This document shows, piece after piece, positions 1 to 51,879 of a DNA stretch of 64,000 nucleotides (position 1 is the first letter of the stretch; each line of letters opens with the position of its first letter). This stretch comes from Hormiphora californensis. Its lineage: Eukaryota > Ctenophora > Tentaculata > Cydippida > Pleurobrachiidae. The stretch spans positions 2,910,561-2,974,560 of the forward strand of contig CM035359.1 in NCBI GenBank assembly GCA_020137815.1, given 5' to 3'. The notes beneath the pieces were generated by a model. That model saw only the letters and a list, made by a program, of their open reading frames with translations. It was not told the origin of the DNA and searched no databases. A program made the position numbers and the translations under genes.

Positions 1-20
1 TGTCTTCCCCTCTCCCTCAG

Positions 21-1607
21 TCCGCTAAGAAATTATGTGGAAGCTGCTCGATCAAGGTGTTTGCGTGCGGCGTGTTCGTGTGTGTGTCAATTTAATAAGA
101 GATAGAGAAGGAGAGAGAGAGGGGGTTGTCCTCAGTCGTGAATCGGCGATATATTTGTTTGCCTGCCAAATCAGCGAATTTTTAGCATCGAATCAGGTTT
201 TTGACTGCCTAAAAGATTATTAATTTATTCTAAAAAAATTCAAGTCTTTAGAGCTTTAAAAACTTGGCGCACCCTCTCTCCCCCCATTCTAACACCCCTG
301 TCCCCACTCCCCACTCCCCTAACTCCTCTCCCTCCCCCACCTCTAACCCCCTCCCTCCCCCAATTCTAACACCCCTGGGCCCTGTCCCCACTCCCCACCC
401 CTAACTCCCTCTCCCTCCCCAGTTCTAACCCCCTCTCCCCAACCTCTAACCTCCTCCCTCCCCCAATTCTAACACCCCTGTCCCCACTCCCCAGTCCCCA
501 CCCCTAACTCCCTCTCCCTCTCCCACCTCTAACCCCCTCTCTCTCAGCTCCCCCATCTCTAACTCCCACTCCCCCTCCCGCCCCAGTTAGCAGTATCAGT
601 AATGCAGGTTTGTGTTGTCCTCCCCGCTGTACTACTCTATACCAATGATGTCTGTAGATTCAACAAGTCACGTGACCTGCCTGATATGGAGAAATACCTG
701 GGATTCAGTAATGGTGTTCACATTCAACAAGTCGGCACTAACAAGTAGGTAACCACTAGTTACATGGTAACCACTAGTTACATGGTAACCACTAGTTACA
801 TGGTAACCACTAGTTACATGTGGTCACCACTAGTTACATGGTAACCACTAGTTACATATGGTAACCACTAGTTACATGGTAACCACTAGTTACATGGGTG
901 ACCACCAGTTACATGGTAACCACTAGTTACATGGTAACCACTAGTTACATGGTAACCACTAGTTACGTGGTAACCACTAGTTACATGGTAACCACTAGTT
1001 ACATGGTAACCACTAGTTACCTGGGCTGGGTTACTTTAAAATCCTACTGGTTACCATTCGGTGAGTTTTTGCCTCTTGGGGTTCATTGTGCAGTAGATCA
1101 CGTTGCCAGGTGGTTATACATAATATGTGTTAGGGTGTCAGGTTGCATCTTGTGCTAACACAGCACACGTACATCGTGTTTAAACACAAACAACAACAAC
1201 TGTCAACCACACTGGATCGTTGTTGTCTGCATGATATAAACATGTCCCAGGAACAGACCGAAACAAGTAAACTTCCAATCAGAACTCGTTATTTAGGTCA
1301 CGTGACTGGTTATCAGTCAATCAGGGACCAGTATTTCCTGATTCGGTCGGTTCATGACGGCTGACATGTCCTAAAGACTGTACCAACTAACCCTCTCTAT
1401 TTCTAGATCTAAATTCTAACTATCTCTATAATAACTCACCCTTTCTATCTCTAGATCTAACTAACCCCATATATCTCTGTCTCCAGATCTAAACAGGAGC
1501 TGGAAGAGACGATAGACAAACAGGGGGAGATCATCCAGTCTCTACAGCACCATAACCAAGTCCTGGCAAGAAGGATAATGTCTCTACATCGCCAGATCAA
1601 GGCGTAA
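21..1607 (+). CDS. C-terminal exons of an unrecognised coiled-coil protein (partial)
   Basis: Three exons join in phase: 21-56, 658-744 and 1487-1607, the last ending in TAA. Each boundary has a usable donor and acceptor (AAG|GTGTTT, CTGTAG|A, CAA|GTAGGT, CTCCAG|A), and each exon ends two bases into a codon. The joined tail is about 79 residues. It contains the stretch DLPDMEKYLGFSNGVHIQQ and then a charged, heptad-like segment (KQELEETIDKQGEIIQSLQ) typical of a C-terminal coiled coil. The gene starts left of the window. An AATAAA polyadenylation signal follows at 1793. I do not recognise the family. The first exon is short and is the least certain part. Confidence 0.6.
241..590. repeat. degenerate C-rich repeat (CCCTAACTCCCTCTCCC-like)
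   Basis: Imperfect repeats of phrases such as CTAACACCCCTGTCCCCACTCC and CTAACTCCCTCTCCC fill the intron between the first two coiled-coil-gene exons. On the plus strand the tract is almost free of G. No ORF or other feature is visible. Confidence 0.8.
745..1025. repeat. 17-18 bp minisatellite (GGTAACCACTAGTTACAT)n
   Basis: About sixteen copies of a 17-18 bp unit start directly at a splice donor. The unit is partly palindromic (GGTAACC..GGTTAC). Related GGTAACCATGGTTACC sequences recur in introns through the rest of the window. The short ORF read through it is a repeat artefact. Confidence 0.95.
1248..1356. mobile_element. MITE-H copy 1 (hAT-like MITE, about 108 bp)
   Basis: This resembles the copies at 11643, 28447, 32915 and 43873: termini related to CAGGAACCGACCGAA and TTCGGTCGGTTC, with the central palindromic core GGTCACGTGACTGG. 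The ends are more diverged than in the other copies, and no adjacent target-site duplication is visible. This is probably the oldest copy. Confidence 0.75.
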
Positions 1608-1792
1608 AGTTCTTTTATCTATACATGATCATCGAAACCTCTTATCTAAACATGGATACCTCGGAAGGATGGGATATTACTTGATACTTGATACTTATAA
1701 TGTCGTGCTAGATTATTTGAATGGTTCTAAGCACTGGTCGGTGAAGGCCGATAAAATGACACAATATAAAAAGTGGGATTTATAGTGTGTGT

Positions 1793-1798
1793 AATAAA
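1793..1798 (+). terminator. poly(A) signal AATAAA
   Basis: A canonical AATAAA lies about 185 bp after the stop codon of the coiled-coil protein gene. Confidence 0.5.
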
Positions 1799-2000
1799 CC
1801 TGACAGACAGCTATTGATTTATTGGTGCTATATAATATGTGTATTATGCCGCTGAGAGTGTGTCTGGCAGTGTCCCAGCTGTGTTATGACTGAGCTACAC
1901 ATGTAACACAAACAAGGGCTTGTTCAATATATATATAAACACTCTCTTACACTGTGTTATAGCTCAATTGATGTGTTTTGTTTGATATTACTCTACTATT

Positions 2001-2530
2001 ATGTTTTTACATTTTGACAATTTTGATTTAATTGATAAAAGGTGTTTTGGTAAAGCATGTGCCGTAATTATTTGGGCCCCCAATTTGCTGGGTGTCTTTA
2101 CTGAGATTTTTCTCTTCCTAGTTTATATCTATCCTTTCATCCTTTTTATTCTTTTCTCTTTAATTTTACCTCATTTACCTTTTCTTCATATCTTCTACCC
2201 ATGCCCCTTTAATTATTCATCCCTCTCTTTCTACCCTCCTTTCTTTTTATTCCCCTTCTATTTCCCCTTTATTCTATACTTTAGCCCTACACTCTTTCTT
2301 ATCTCCCTCTTACTTCCCTTCGCCTCCCCTTTTTTCTCTCTCAATCCCACTTTCTCCTCTTTCTTTCTCTCTCTTCTTCTCTCCCCAAATGTGTCTTCCT
2401 TACGCCCCTCCCAAATTTCCCCCCTTTTTCTCTTTCTTCCTTTTTCTCCTTCCTTTTTCTTTTTTTCTCTATCTCTTTCCTCTCCCCGAATCCCCTTTTT
2501 TCCCCACCTCTTGATGTCCCTCAATTCCGC
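2001..2530. other. pyrimidine-rich low-complexity tract
   Basis: A C/T-biased stretch lies upstream of the first PP2C exon found. It produces long but compositionally trivial ORFs on both strands (Phe/Leu/Ser/Pro, or Lys/Glu/Arg). I found no exon for the missing PP2C N-terminus here. Confidence 0.7.
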
Positions 2531-2547
2531 AGCGTTTTGGGGTCTGA

Positions 2548-2885
2548 CAACCGACGCACCTTATCTGACACTGACGGACCTTATCTGGACACTGGGGACC
2601 TTATCTGACACTGACGGACCTTATCTGACACTGACGGACCTTATCTGACATGACGGACCTTATCTGACACTGACGGACCTTATCTGACACTGACGGACCT
2701 TATCTGACACTGACGGACCTTATCTGACACTTGACGGACCTTATCTGACACTGACGGACCTTATCTGACACTGACGGACCTTATCTGACACTGACGGACC
2801 TTATCTGACACTGACGGACCTTATCTGACACTGACGGACCTTATCTGACACTGACGGACCTTATCTGACACTGGACGGACCTAAC
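2548..2885. repeat. 20-bp minisatellite (ACGGACCTTATCTGACACTG)n
   Basis: About 17 near-identical copies of a 20-bp unit, with a few one-base length variants, lie upstream of the first recognised PP2C exon. No coding role is seen. Confidence 0.97.
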
Positions 2886-3030
2886 TGCTAGGTAAACACA
2901 TACACTAGTTTTGTATTCACATTTTGGAAACTCTGAATTATAAGTTCCAAACAACTGTCAGCCACCCTCTCTATTATATCGATAATTGAACATCCCCTAC
3001 ATTTATTTTCCTATCTTTTGATCCCACTAG

Positions 3031-4011
3031 GGATGGAGGATAAGCATGGAAGATGCCCACACAACACAACTCAGTATAGGGGGTAACACGAGAACTAACT
3101 TTTTCGGAGGTACGTTTCAAACCCCCTCCCGGCTCCCCCTGTTTCAAATGTTCCATTCAACTTTATTTGTTCCATTCTCACGATATCGACTAGATCTACA
3201 CTCATTCGTAATCGTTTAACCTTTCCTCTGTGCCCTAATTCTCCCCTGCTCCCTCTCTGATTCCTGATCCCTAATTTTCCAAATATAATATTCCCATCCC
3301 CTCCCAGTATACGATGGGCACGGTGGATCCCAATCAGCCTACTACACACAGGAGAATCTACACAAAAAGATAACCAGCCAGCCTGCATTCAAGAGCGGTA
3401 ATGTTGAGGAAGCCCTAGTAAAGGCATTCGTGGAGCTCGATAAGGATATGCAGGAAGGTAAGAGAGTTGGGTGAGATTTTGACTTTTGGAGCGAGATTTT
3501 GACTTTTGGGGCGAGATTTGAGTTTTGGGGCTTGGGGTGAGGTTTGGGCTTGGGGTGAGGGCTTGTTTTGGGAAATTTTTAGGGCTGGTCTAGACTCCCA
3601 ATAATTGTCTAGCAGCCCCAACACCTTTCCTGTCCTCTGAATAGTACCACTTCAAGTTCCAACTTCCATTCACGTTCAAACTAGAAGTTCTAGTTCCCAA
3701 TTTCATTCCCATAACCGGAAAAGGGATACAACAAAACATGTTCACCCTCTTTATTCACCCTCTTTATTCACCCTCTTAATTCCTGTCTCAGATTCAGAAT
3801 GTCGCTTCACAACCTCTGGCTGCACTTCTGTGGTAGTGATGACACGAAATAACCAGATCTACTGTGCTAATTGTGGTGATTCAAGGGCTGTGTTGAGTGA
3901 AAGAGGTCAAGCTATCCCGCTATCTTTCGATCATAAACCGGGAAATGAGGGTAGGTAGTAGAACTTTTCGGTGGCTCTATCTATCTATCTATATATCTCT
4001 ATCTTTCTCTT

Positions 4012-4093
<82 letters not shown>

Positions 4094-4100
4094 GTCTGTC

Positions 4101-4166
<66 letters not shown>

Positions 4167-5692
4167 TCTATCTCTCTCCCCCATTCTTCTACACACTACT
4201 ATCCCTACGCTTATTGCACCACAGTTTCAATCAAATCGCGACTCAATAACCTCTCCCCTGCAGAAGAACTATCGCGAATCAAAGCAGCCGGGGGTTTCGT
4301 TGAATTTAACAGAGTCAATGGTACACTAGCTCTCTCCCGGGCACTGGGTGATTTCGAGTTCAAACGTGGTAACCTGGCTCCTAAAGACCAAATGGTGACA
4401 GGTAAATTATTTAATTTGATAATTATTTTTTAATAATTTATTTAATATTTCTTATCATTGATTGCATATACTATTAGAAAAGACCAAGATGAGGGGAGAA
4501 GTCGGTATCCGAGGTTCCTAAGATGTTTTTATTAAACAAACACAAGCAAACAAACAAATCAAGTTCCGAGTCTGAACAGCGCAAGGGTCGAACGAGTAAA
4601 TTTTGAACTCAAATATATCCGTTTGGCGTGTTTGGTTGGAGGGCGCGGTGAGTGGCGCGCATGGAAAGTACACCAAATACAGCGCGCTGTGTTATGGGGC
4701 ACTGTTGGTGGGATGTGAATTGTCCCTGGAGCAAAGCGGTGTGGGTGGGGCCCCTGAGAGAGGTGTGTCATGTGGGAGCCGTGAGAAGGATAAAGGAGGA
4801 GAGATAGTGTGAGAATCGATGATACCTTGTTGCTACTCAACAAATGATACCACCCTTTCTCTCCGCAGCGGTGCCGGAAGTGACAGTAACACCGATGAAC
4901 GAAAACCAAGAATTCATTGTGCTAGCGTGTGATGGTATTTGGGATGTTCTGACAAGGCAAGAGGTGGTCGATTTCATCAGACCTAAGTTGGCCGAGGGCC
5001 AAAATCCTAGCAGGGTAAGAATTGAGCTTTCGTTTTACTAGATTTTGCCTAAACTTGACCCTAAAATTAGCCATGTCTTATCTCTAGTTGTAAATTTTCC
5101 AGGACCGGTTTGATTCATTTTTCATGACCCTCTCCGCAGATATGTGAAGCGATATTGACGCGTTGTTTGGCCCCTAGTACAGCTGTCGGAGGGCTAGGAT
5201 GTGATAATATGACCATAACTTTAGTTTCTCTTATGCAGGTAAGCATCAATTAATTAATTAATTTATTTATTTATTAATTAATAACATTGGCTAGCTAAAT
5301 TCGGATTTTTTGAAACTGTCACCCCCTTAGAGTTTTCAAATTTCTTTAAATGACCATAAGTCCGGTTCCTGATGAGATAGAGACTTGAAATTTGGAAGTT
5401 ACGAAGATCTTGCTAAGTTCTTCCGAACCTCCAAATTTCAAGTCTCTATCTTATCAGGAACCGGAGATATGACAAATTTTTTATTTCAGGGGGGTGACAG
5501 TTTCAAAAAATCTGAGTATAACCCCTTGTTATGTTCCCAACGCGGTGAGAATCAGATGGGGTCTAGCAAATAACCCCTATCTCGTTGCCAAGTAACACTC
5601 TGTCTCAACAACTTACTAACCCCCATCTCCTCCTTCAGGATCAAGGCTGGGGCCGTCTAGTGGAGAAATGTAATCGACCCCTCGACTCATAG
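3031..5692 (+). CDS. PP2C-family Ser/Thr protein phosphatase (5' exon missing)
   Basis: This is a metal-dependent PPM/PP2C phosphatase. Seven exons join in phase: 3031-3109, 3308-3457, 3792-3950, 4264-4401, 4869-5014, 5140-5238 and 5639-5692 (TAG). Family motifs appear in order: [10 protein letters not shown] (metal-binding Glu/Asp), [11 protein letters not shown] (catalytic Asp-Gly), [43 protein letters not shown], and near the end [12 protein letters not shown] (metal-binding Asp). The order and spacing resemble PPM1A/PPM1B/PPM1G and yeast PTC2, but I cannot choose between subfamilies. The usual first ~25 residues must lie on an upstream exon that I did not find between 1.6 and 3.0 kb. About 275 residues are visible and all catalytic motifs are intact, so the gene looks functional. 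Confidence 0.93.
3998..4180. repeat. (CT)n microsatellite in a PP2C intron
   Basis: Interrupted CT dinucleotides lie on the sense strand of the intron before the fourth PP2C exon. Long Ser/Leu ORFs here are artefacts. Confidence 0.97.
5302..5515. mobile_element. 214-bp fold-back element in the last PP2C intron
   Basis: The arms start with CGGATTTTTTGAAACTGTC and end with GACAGTTTCAAAAAATC. The inner arms (GGTTCCTGATGAGATAGAGACTTG and its complement) also pair. The same termini occur at 47932-48179 and partly near 9955, so this is a small repeat family. There is no coding capacity. Confidence 0.85.
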
Positions 5693-6294
5693 CAGTCTTC
5701 AGTCATCACACAAGTCACTGCACCGGGGAGAGAGAGGATTGAAGGACAGAGTGTGAGAGAGTGTGTGGAACTTAGTAGGAAGAGAGAGAGAGTGAGAGTG
5801 AAAGAAAGGGTTTTGAAACTGGACGATTGTTTAGGGTTGTGTAAGATTTATTGTTACTCAACAACAACATTAGAGAGAGATCATGTATGTTAAACTATTA
5901 GGGAAATGTATTCAGTGATTACCATGTAAATAAGAGACAGAGAGAGCTACACCAATATGTATAAGTGAAATTGATTTTAAGAAAGTTCCCCCCTGTTGAG
6001 AGAAAAGATTGAGAACAGAAATTCGGTGGGCAACTGTCAGACCAATGCTCTGACCGCGGTTCTCGTTATTTGAAAGAAATGAGAATAGGGTCAGGCCAAT
6101 ATATGGTCATTTTTTTTTTAACTTGTGCAAATTTTTTTCCGAATATGACATAAGTTCAGTTTTTTCGACTTTTATCATAGTTTTTGTCAAAAAATATTAT
6201 TTTCCAACAAATATTATGTGTAAAAGTGTATAGGGAATAGATTTACAGGCAAAATAAATTCAATAAGGTGATTTAACTCAAATTTTAGCCTCAA
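5693..6294. other. PP2C 3' flank with a small interspersed repeat
   Basis: No gene is seen. A short repeat at about 6022-6110 has related ends (CTGTCAGACCAATGCTCTGAC, and GAATAGGGTCAGGCCAAT). A relative lies at about 24295-24362 and a fragment near 14215. Confidence 0.5.
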
Positions 6295-7241
6295 CCACAA
6301 AAAAATTTGTTACAAAGGATTTCCACCTCAAATGTACTCCTAAGGGTCCCCTCTATCGATTCCAACCAATGTTCATATTTGTTCAGGGGTGCTAAGGCCT
6401 CATTTCCGGGTGGGCGTGGTACCTGTATTTTCAGCCTGAGGCCAAAACCATAAGTACCCTTAAAATAGGAGTAGAGATTAAAATCGAGGGCACTAGAGTG
6501 ATCAGCGTCATCGCATTAGTGGGGGTAGGTGCTGGAATTAAGTCTCTATCTCATCTGGTTAATTAGATAATTGGATAATTAGTTTTGCGCATAACCGTTT
6601 TTTGGCTATATGGCTATAGCCACTTAGGAATGGTTTAGAGACTTTTCATTGGTGCCATTTTGTAGGCAAAGCGAATTTATGGGGGGGTCGAAGTCGGACT
6701 TTTAAGCTCTATCTTCAACCGTTTAGCCGTTATTTAGCTTTAACGGTGTTCAAAATCGGGGATTTTACCGTATTTTGCTCATTTGGAGAATCTTAAAAGC
6801 CAAATAACGGCTAAACGGTTGAAGATAGAGCTTAAAAGTCCGACGTCGACCCCCCATAAATTCGCTTTGCCTACAAAATGGCACCAATGAAAAGTCTCTA
6901 AACCATTCCTAAGTGGATATAGCCATATAGCCAAAAAACGGTTATGCGCAAAACTAATTATCCAATTATCTAATTAACCAGATGAGATAGAGACTTAATT
7001 CCAGCACCTACCCCCACTAATGCGATGACGCTGATCACTCTAGTGCCCTCGATTTTATCTCTACTCCTATTTTAAGGGTACTTATGGTTTTGGCCTCAGG
7101 CTGAAAATACAGGTACCACGCCCACCCGGAAATGAGGCCTTAGCACCCCTGAACAAATATGAACATTGGTTGGAATCGATAGAGGGGACCCTTAGGAGTA
7201 CATTTGAGGTGGAAATCCTTTGTAACAAATTTTTTTGTGGT
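6295..7241. mobile_element. 947-bp near-perfect palindrome (fold-back element FB1)
   Basis: The left arm begins ACCACAAAAAAATTTG and the right arm ends with its complement. The sequence reads as an inverted repeat to a centre near 6768. Both arms carry the phrases CTGAAAATACAGGTACC, TTAATTCCAGCACCTACCCC and GCGCATAACCGTTTTTTGGC. The two arms differ by only a few bases. No transposase is encoded. Related inner sequence occurs in the palindrome at 12417-13580 and, more distantly, at 58091-59041. Confidence 0.93.
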
Positions 7242-7259
7242 GTTCCTGACTTATCACCT

Positions 7260-8170
7260 TACTAATTAAAAACTCATTTCGTGAGGTGCAGGTGACCATG
7301 TTTGCAAAAGCGTGTGCCATTCCGTCAAATTTTAATATTTTTTCCTGAAATTTTCGAAAATATGCTGAAAAATGTCCAATATAAACACCTTTAAAATATG
7401 TAAGCAAACTTACTCAATCTATGAGGTGCAAACGGTGTTTTAAGTTACACTGTATGTTTACAGCTACTTTTAAGCCCGTAGCACCTCACGTTTCACGACT
7501 TTTCCTAGCTAGATACTTGCAGTAGCCTCAAAACCATCATTTGTACCAAAAAAGTTCCAAAAATTTTGCTCAATGAGTGCATGAGGTGCACCCAAAAAAC
7601 GGTATTTTCTTCAAATGCTAATTGCACCTCACTCTATGAGTATAAAGTTCTAAAAGTGGCCTTAATTTGCTCATATGACATCCCCAAACACTAACTAATC
7701 GATTCCAAGGTCAGTACTCAACCTGTGAGGTGCCCTGGAGAAGTAGGTAAAATATGTCATTTTTTGAGGGTCTGCACCTCACTCGCTGAGTAATTTTTAG
7801 AGCAAATTTTTGGTAAATCAGGAGGGAAATTGTCTAATCTTGCTTTATGCCAAGTTTAAATTCTTTATTTACTCATTTGACCCCTAATGAGTAAACTTTT
7901 AGCTCTAAAATCGGCTTGCACCTCACCAAATGAGTAGATTTTTTCATGGTTTTCACCTCATCTGATGAGTGAGAAATATTCCCACCATTTCTGAAAGTTT
8001 GGAGATTTTTGATCAAACGGTATTTCTACAAATCGGGGGCACCTCACGATAGCACCTCACGGCGTAGAAATGATATAGCACCTCACTGGAGTAAGCTAGA
8101 GACTTCGTTCTTTCACTAAATTGAACTTTCGATATTTCTCGATTTTTTGAGGTGCTGAGTAAATTTCCAG
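7260..8170. repeat. cluster of GCACCTCA/TGAGGTGC motifs
   Basis: At least a dozen copies of GCACCTCA or its complement occur in both orientations over about 900 bp (for example near 7284, 7428, 7484, 7583, 7625, 7727, 7783, 7918, 8040, 8052, 8081 and 8148). They are often followed by (C)NNNTGAGTA. No ORF of note is present. The pattern suggests subterminal binding-site repeats of a transposon or a protein-binding array. Confidence 0.7.
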
Positions 8171-8199
8171 TGGCCACAGCTATTTTGCTATGATCATTT

Positions 8200-8905
8200 G
8201 AAAAAATTTGGTAGTTGCACAAGTTAAAAAAAAAATGACCATATGCTCTGACAGGTGGGTAGGGTCTTGCACTTGCAGCTGGTGGCACCGATATTGATCA
8301 TGATGCGTGTTCAGATCGGTTCGGCGCCGCCGGCCAAGCTTCAAGATCAGGAATGCTCTTGCCACAGTTCTCGCGAGAAGAGAGTGGCCAGGCAGATCGC
8401 CCTGAAAGCCCAGTCCGAATCCCGATATATATTTGTGTGTTTTGAGAGTGTGTCCAGTGAGTGTAACCCCTTCCAATCAATTTGACGAGTTTTAATTTGC
8501 AATACATGATTCGGTGGTATTTCGATTGAGTCCCCCCAGTTTCTTTTGGACAATGATTCAATTCCGGTTTGTGGTTGATAACTCACCACAAATAAATGAT
8601 TATTTAGGATTTAGGAAACAAACCAGAACACAAATTGTCCGTTCTCTTCTGACTGGCTAAATCGAAATACCACCGAATGTTATTCATTGAAGGAGACTGT
8701 ATTTTTGGGGGGAAGATTATGAAGGGCCACAAAACTCATAACATCATTAATTTCCCAATTGCAGTACTGTCCTAACAGTACCACATCCTCTCACTGAGAG
8801 TTCATCTCTCATTATATACCGACCCACAGAATATATATGGGACACCCTGTAGTTACAAAAATCATCCCTTGTAGGATCACATCACAAAATCAGTCTCTCA
8901 TTATA
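8200..8905. repeat. non-coding stretch with a ~172-bp inverted repeat
   Basis: An inverted repeat with termini ATTCGGTGGTATTTCGATT (8508) and AATCGAAATACCACCGAAT (about 8660-8679) fits a MITE. Overlapping short ORFs at 8.2-8.6 kb have no recognisable domain. The 3' end of NDUFV2 (minus strand) lies immediately to the right. Confidence 0.6.
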
Positions 8906-10809
<1,904 letters not shown>

Positions 10810-11640
10810 TGCTAGATGGAATTATTAGGGTCTTTTAGTCATTAGGGACTGTGTTATTGGAGGATCGGGAAAGTGGGGATAAACAATTCATGATTAGTCG
10901 TTAGGATCGGGGGTCTGATCTGGGAAAGTACTACCGGAAGTGATGGGATATAAAAAACAGACAGCTGATGATAATTGTAAAATATAAAGTGGTATAACAT
11001 TTTGGTAATCCAGTAGAAATAGCGAGCCGCATCATGTAGCCATAAATAGAGTAACTAATAACTTATTATTATTATAATTGTTGTGCGTTTAATAATTTAG
11101 TTAAAAATGATAAAAATTTAAAACGGAAGAACACGAGTTAAAAAAGGAGACGACCACACGCAGATCACACACACACACCGTGTAGTAAAGACAAAATATT
11201 TTAAGGTTTCCTAGCTGATATTTTTCCTAAAATCCGGAGCTACTGATGCTTGCACTGACCACTTCTTGCTATGCTACACGCTCAGAAGAGCTCAGATCTC
11301 AGAAGTTATCGAAGTGGCCAGGCATCTGATTCAGCGGAGCTTCGGGAGTAATAAATAGTAATTATGGAATATTTCTGTAGTTTATTTACAAATAAAAGCA
11401 ATGGAGGAGAAATGGGACAGGATTTTCAGAACTCTGGAATTCCAATTCCAACTCCCCCACTCGCAACATGATTAACTACGCTTTGTAAGATCTAATCTGA
11501 ATAATATATCCTACGATATGCTTTGTAGAACTATATCTAGCCTGTCTTGATTGTGGGAGAATCTCCCCACACAAGAGTCTCCCCGGGAGACTCAACCAGT
11601 CCCTTCTTAGGACTTCTGAATGTACTAATACAATATATCA
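10810..11640. other. NDUFV2 upstream region and KMT2 3' flank
   Basis: No gene is seen. The NDUFV2 promoter should lie just right of 10809; I see no clear TATA box. An AATAAA on the minus strand (plus-strand TTTATT at 11381-11386) lies about 415 bp past the KMT2 stop and could be its poly(A) signal. Confidence 0.45.
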
Positions 11641-11642
11641 GT

Positions 11643-11751
11643 CAGGAACCGACCGAATCAGGAAATACTGGTCCCTGATTGGCTAATAACCAGTCACGTG
11701 ACCTAAATAACGAGTTCTGATTGGTTTTTTACTTGTTTCGGTCGGTTCCTG
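11643..11751. mobile_element. MITE-H copy 2
   Basis: The termini are CAGGAACCGACCGAA and the near-complement TTTCGGTCGGTTCCTG, with the core CAGTCACGTGACC. Both flanks carry ATATATCAGT (11633-11642 and 11752-11761), an apparent target duplication slightly longer than the 8 bp seen at other copies. Confidence 0.9.
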
Positions 11752-11800
11752 ATATATCAGTTCATGATTGACTAGCCCAGACTGTGAGAAAGAGAGAGTA

Positions 11801-51109
<39,309 letters not shown>

Positions 51110-51547
51110 TGTCACCAACTTGTTTCATTCTATAGTTCAAAGCGATGGGATATCGGGGGAGAACTTATATTGGGAATAGCAGGGAAGTGATTTGTAGTTA
51201 ATCGGGGTTTGGATATTATTAGGTATGCTATTGGTTGGACTCAATTAAAACTCATTAGATTTTAAACAAACAGAAAGAATAAAACACTTGTTAAGACATG
51301 CTGTCTTATTATATTATATACATTGAGACACATTCGTGCAACATTTAGATATAGTCAGCGGCATTTTAATATATATTTAGAAAAGTGTTTATCATATGTG
51401 GGAGGGTTAGGTTACTCCTAAAAAAGGAGACAGGAGAAGATTGTATATATATATCCATGTAAAATGCAACAAATAAGCAATGTGAATAAATTAATATAGT
51501 CCGTTAGTGAGGGGGGTCAGGTACAAATCACACAATTCGTCATCCTG

Positions 51548-51869
51548 TCACTCTTCATTGACCCTGAGGGAAAATGTGTGTCGGTAAATTCACAATCGGA
51601 AACATAAAAATTTGCCCTCCTACTTCCTAACTGGACTGAGCTGTGAAATAGCTACAATTTATGAAATGTATGTCAAAAAGAGAGATGAAAAAAGAGAGGG
51701 GATGAAATTACCATTGTTTTGCCTGGAACTGCTGAACTAAGAATTCGATAATTTCATATCCCACCCGCCTCGCATAATCGTTTCCCCTCTCCTTAGCAAT
51801 GTTTCTCAGCAGTGTCTCCACTTGGTGACCTATCAACGCAGCGACGTTTTCATTCCGGAGCTCATCCAT
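51548..51869 (-). CDS. C-terminal exons of an unrecognised gene, or a small gene
   Basis: An open exon 51869-51712 follows a TTGTTAG acceptor and begins in an ATG (MDELRNENVAALIGHQVETL ... YEIIEFLVQQFQ). A donor CAATG|GTAATT joins it in phase to 51563-51548 (TGG GTC AAT GAA GAG TGA). The helical, charged sequence looks like real protein. I recognise no family and found no upstream exon, so it may be the end of a gene whose other exons are obscured by repeats. Confidence 0.4.
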
Positions 51870-51879
51870 CTAACAAATA

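Noticed and set aside
2001-2648. Long plus-strand ORF rich in Phe/Leu/Ser/Pro
   Set aside because: It runs through C/T low-complexity DNA into a 20-bp minisatellite. No start context, domain or splice logic supports it.
2548-2885. Regular direct repeats resembling a CRISPR array
   Set aside because: The 20-bp units are head-to-tail without unique spacers, and the host is an animal.
3897-4433. ORF combining Ser/Leu repeats with PP2C-like sequence
   Set aside because: It reads through an intronic CT repeat into the fourth PP2C exon. The exon is real, the ORF as a whole is not.
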